Assembly: GCF_029407905.1 (NCBI RefSeq) | Contig: NC_073627.1 | Location: 124,075,697 to 124,139,696 of the forward strand | Reading direction: 5' to 3' | DNA: 64,000 nucleotides | DNA from: Bubalus kerabau | Lineage: Eukaryota > Chordata > Mammalia > Artiodactyla > Bovidae | Shown: piece by piece, positions 59,896-64,000 of the stretch | Layout: each line of letters opens with the position of its first letter | How positions within the stretch are numbered: the stretch's first letter is position 1 | Program-made: the position numbers and the translations under genes | The notes under the pieces: model-generated | What the model saw: the letters and a program-made list of their open reading frames with translations, nothing else | What the model was told of the DNA's origin: nothing | Database searches by the model: none

Positions 59896-62800
59896 ACAGC
59901 TACCTCAATTTAATTACACATTTATTTTTGTGATTACTTGATTAAAACCATCTCCCCATCATCAGGCTGTGAGCTCCCAATAGGGTCCTCTAGCCTATTC
60001 AGCAAATTTGGATGACATCTGTAGAAGACAGGAAAGGAAGTGGAGTGACTGACAGATGGCCTAGGAACCTGAAATCATATCCCATAAATCAAGGCTGAAG
60101 CAACAGACACACTCAGCTGGAAGACACACCTGGTGGAGAGATGGTGGTCCCCAAAGATCTCAAGAGCTGTCTGTCTTGAGAAGGCTGGATTAGTGGAGCA
60201 CTGTGTGGTCCCAGGGAGTGGATAAGAACAGGATTGATAGGTAAAAGCTCCAGGGAGACAGAGTTCAACTCAAGGGCTCAAAGAGTTTTCAAAGGGCCAG
60301 GGAAAATGAGCTGATATCACTAGAGAATCAGTCAGAGATGCTCAGACACTTGGTGAGGCCATTATAGGAAACTTGAACCACAGATGAGCATTCACACTAG
60401 AGGCACTTCTAAGGTCCCTCCAACCCTAAATGAACTCTCCCAGCTGTACAACACTTCTCAGACACTCATCCACCTGCCCGTGAATTGTCAAGCTGCTTCT
60501 CTGTGCTGGGAGCCTGCTGTCCCCTATACCTGCAACAGCCCACCCTCCCAGCCCCCTCTGCCCAGCTCTGCCCTATCCTCTTGCGTGAACTTCAGCTTTC
60601 TGTATATCCACCCTACCCCAAGGAAGCCGTTACGAACTCTGTCACTCTTTACCTGTCTGCCTATCACCATTGTTCTGCCTTCACAGCACTCAGCACTTCT
60701 CACAAATGTAACTCAAGTATTTACTGTTTCTTTAAGGTCCACCCAACATCAGTAGCCCCCCCCAGAGACAGGATGACCAACACTGTCTTTCCCGGAGCCT
60801 GCTGGGTACGTAACACACAGTTCTCCATCAAACATCTACAAAGAGCTTCCATTTGCCCTTTCCAATTATTATTTCCATTGTAATTTCTCAGAGAAAGACA
60901 CTGGAAAATTTTTACCACTTTGTTCACCCTACCTAGACATGGTGGCTTGTCACCATTACTCTTTATGAGCCTCAGACGGCACTGCTCAGTGTGGTTGGCA
61001 AACATTCACTGCTGCCCCTAGTGAGGTGCCCACTCTCCCAGAGACTTCTACACAGCAACTCAAGTCAACTCACAACTGCTGTCTCTTGTAATAAAACACT
61101 GGGACTGGTATTTTGTATCTTTTCCTCCTTACTCATCTTTATCTATCTTTTATAGGAGTCTCAATCTTTGTCATTTCAGGGGAAAACTGGTCTGTTATCA
61201 TAGTTGGTTTGAACAGCACTGCCTTGGGCAGTATGACTTTACTAAACGATGAGAACAGTATGTCTTCTCAAACATGGATTAATACATGGACTAAGACTGC
61301 ATAGCCCAGATCCTGGACAGTGGGCAAGTTCATTTTTCCCTCTGCTACCAATTAATTTGATCTTCCTCCCATAGTATCTTAAAAGAGAATACCTTAATCT
61401 TGAAAGAGAATCCAAAAAATATCTTAACTGTTTTAGAAAGCGGTGACGCCTCTGATCCACAGACCAGTGCCCTTTTTGATCAAGGGGAGAAAACCACTGT
61501 TACATGAGTCTCACAGCTTTGCCTCTCAGTCCACTGTTGCGGTCTGAGCCGTGAACACGGGGAAGTCCAAGGTGCTGGCAAGTCAAGAACATGACTCTTT
61601 TGGCTCTAAGAAGTATGTTCACTGAAAGTATAAACTTGGTGTCTAACTGCACACACAATTGTTAGGAACTGGGTCTGAGTTAACCATCCCTCATACCAGC
61701 CTTCAGGACCAACTCTATGGCTCTCAGCTCTGCCCACCCCCAGCCTCCTTCCTCACATTTCACATCCAGGGTGGGGTCTTGGGCACAACCTCCACAGCTC
61801 TGACTGCAGAAACTGGCTTTCCCTAATGGTTAATTGAACTTAGCCTTAGTTACCTAATATTTCTCTGAAGATTTATCAGTTACTATTAATGACTGTCTCT
61901 TAGCTCAACAGTACTCATCTGCCCCTTATCCACTCACCAGGTAGAAGGACACATGACAGCTAGCTACTCTGCCAGCAACCACAGGTAAGAAATACCGATG
62001 GGCACCCTGAGGCCTTCCTAAGAAAGCACAACATAGTAGTTCACAGGTTCAGCAGTTCACTGAAGCCTTTCAGTCAGAAGAGATCTACCAGCCAAGAATG
62101 TATTTGCAACACTGCCCCACTTCCCAGTCCTGCTCTTCCCTGGGCCAAGATGTCACTGTAAATTCTTAATGTCTCTACTAGTTCCAAGTACAAACCAAAG
62201 CTTCAGTTCATCATGAGTCAAATTATCATGAAATAGATATCAAAATGCAGGAAAAGAGGAGCAGTGGGAATCTGCCTTCTAAAAGCAGGTGATAGAGTAA
62301 GGATTCCCGTCTTCTGAAGCAAGGTTGCAGTAAAAACCACACAAGGATGACCAAGTAGTCGAACGGACCACTCAAAATAATGCAGTATGCAACAGACATG
62401 TAAGTAACAGCTGAATGCAACCGTTCGAAAGTAAAGGGTATAAGCAAAAAAACAAAACAAAACAAAAAAACTGAAGGCCTGTGACATGCACCTCTTTTGG
62501 GAAGGAAAAAAAAAAAAAAAATCAGTGAATTGGAACCAGCTTTCTGCCATCTTCTACCTAGGGAAACAAGAGTGTTTGCTGAGAAGACAGACAGACTCTG
62601 GTACTTCAAGCTTGCTTTGTACAAAAATGAAGAACTTTAGGAATTATTTGAAATCACATTTCTAATTACTAACATATTATGGAAAACAGGTGGTTTTCAG
62701 TGACCCTGGAAGAATAACCCACAGGGCTTTTCAAATTCTGAATGCTCTTTTGCCCTTTAACCTACCTCTCACTGCTTCCCATCATGCCATATTACACTTT

Positions 62801-63363
62801 ATAATCCTGGCTCTCCCAGAGGAAGGCACCCAGCAAAACTTTACTAGAGCGCCGGGGGGCAGGTGGGGGGGCGCGGAACTCCCCCACCTTTCACACAACT
62901 CTTGCTTCCACCAAAATAAGAAGAGGTGGCACTGAGCTGGGTAAAGAAATAGCACATTTCATTTTTCTGAGACTTCAAGTCTGTGACAGCTTACTGCCCA
63001 CAACACTGTCCTGTGGGAAACCTCCAACAGGCACCCTCTAACCCAGGGGCAAGGCAGAGCAGCTTTCTGAGGGTCAAGCAAGGGGGACCGACCATCCCTG
63101 GTTCTCACCTCCCTCCTTGGCCCTGTCTCCAACAGCTTCTCTCCAGAAATAACTAAATGCATGAGATCACCCACAGTGAGAAGACAGAGGCATGACACCT
63201 ACCCAGTGTCTATTTATAGAAAGTGTTAACACTCCTCAGGAAAAGACACTGGAAATCTCCTTGGAAACGCCCAAGCCTGTGCTCCCTTTGGAATTCTAGT
63301 GCACTGATACCTGTGACTAAATAACCGCCTTTAAAACAGAACCCAAGAGTTAGAGGTACTTAC
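59896..63363. other. TLE1 intron 14 next to exon 14
   Basis: About 60420-60740 resembles L2 ('cagcactcagcacttctcacaaatgtaactcaagtatttactg'). A-rich simple runs lie at 62447-62470 and 62503-62520. A G-rich patch at 62850-62885 is short. No exon in the TLE1 frame. Confidence 0.45.
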
Positions 63364-63440
63364 GGCTTCCCCCCGGGGATTCCTGCCAGGTTTGGAGGGA
63401 TCGTAGGTACACGCATGTGAGGGGGAGGATCAAACCCAAC
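63364..63440 (-). CDS. TLE1: TLE1 exon 14
   Basis: 77 bp. Acceptor TTCCCAG|GTTGGG, donor AAGCC|GTAAGT. Encodes residues 419-443 plus two bases of P444: VGFDPPPHMRVPTIPPNLAG then IPGGK. This is the proline-rich end of the SP region just before the WD40 propeller. The following intron, 16.2 kb, is by far the largest in view. Confidence 0.95.
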
Positions 63441-63770
63441 CTGGGAACAGAATAAGGCATCAAAGACTCAGTTTATGCAGGATAGGCACTTTGTGACACC
63501 TCTAAAAACTTCTTACTAGAAACTCAGAAATCCCCAAAGCAACAGAAACAGGGACACGTGTTAACATTTCCCAAAAGAAAAATTATAATGCAAGAAATAA
63601 TACAGCCTTCACTAAATACCACAAGACACTTCTTTTTTGGGAGGTAGGATGGCACATGATCCATCTGTGTATTGAGAACCAGCTTCCCATGGTAAATACG
63701 TCCTGTGGACTTAGGATGTTCTGCCTGTTCAAACAAGTACAAAGAACATACGCTGTCTGAGCCAGGACAC

Positions 63771-63980
63771 CGTGACTACCAACTTCAGCACTATTGACGT
63801 TTTGGGCCAGATAATTCTTGGCCAGGGGCTGGCCTGGAATGGCAGGATAATTAGCAGCATCACTGGCCTCTACCCTCTAAGTGCCCATAGCAACCCCCCA
63901 GTTCTGATGAACAAAAGTGTCTCTAGATACGATCGAATGTCCCAAGGGGGCAAAATCACCTCCAGTTTCATGCCACTGGT
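63771..63980 (-). repeat. MER20-like element (intron 13)
   Basis: The reverse complement carries the blocks of the copy at 12622-12822 ('ggcaaaatcacc...', 'aatgtcccaagggggc', 'gcagcatcactggcctctacc' and 'gcactattgacgttttgggccag' on plus). It lies 331 bp 5' of exon 14 in the TLE1 transcript direction. Confidence 0.75.
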
Positions 63981-64000
63981 CTAAGTCAATGCTTAAAAAT

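Overview
This is ruminant (bovid-type) nuclear DNA. The window holds many copies of repeats restricted to ruminants or cetartiodactyls: BovB LINEs, Bov-A2 and Bov-tA SINEs, CHR-type tRNA SINEs and a ruminant-type L1. Among them sit older mammalian MIR, L2, MER5, MER20 and L1M fragments. The one protein-coding gene has spliced exons with GT..AG borders. Nothing prokaryotic, phage-like or CRISPR-like is present. Cattle, sheep, goat and relatives cannot be told apart from the sequence alone.

Right half (about 37.98 kb to the right edge, minus strand): the 3' half of TLE1, a Groucho/TLE transcriptional corepressor. Seven coding exons lie at 63364-63440, 46906-47155, 44946-45193, 41351-41498, 39637-39787, 38671-38747 and 38422-38529. 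They join in frame as 1059 nt, or 352 residues plus a TGA stop. Counting back from a 770-residue protein, this is residues 419-770: the end of the SP-rich linker and the whole seven-bladed WD40 propeller. With that numbering the known ligand-pocket residues V486, C488, Y532, R534 and L702 fall exactly where expected. The paralogue-diagnostic stretch [11 protein letters not shown] and the run MESSNVEVLHVNKP point to TLE1, not TLE4. The 5' exons lie beyond the right edge. Intron 14 (numbering as in the 20-exon human gene) is 16.2 kb and has collected a 2-kb BovB, a second BovB, a Bov-A2 dimer, L1 pieces and ancient repeats.

Left half (1 to about 37.9 kb): intergenic DNA 3' of TLE1, with no gene I can support. 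It holds a near-complete BovB (31144-34235) with a 13-bp target-site duplication, a 2.55-kb 5'-truncated L1 (24081-26635), a solo LTR of an endogenous retrovirus (4719-5196), several SINEs with clear target-site duplications, an L1-in-L1 nest near 10.7-11.6 kb and a repeat nest at 15.5-16.6 kb. Some repeat-free stretches (about 3.9-4.4 kb and 21.5-21.7 kb) look like candidate non-coding regulatory DNA, but that is inference.

I found no new biological system. The points most worth a check are a probable serine at TLE1 residue 482, two RFX X-box-like palindromes 109 bp apart, a CA-type repeat just inside intron 17 beside a weak donor, and several datable nested insertions.
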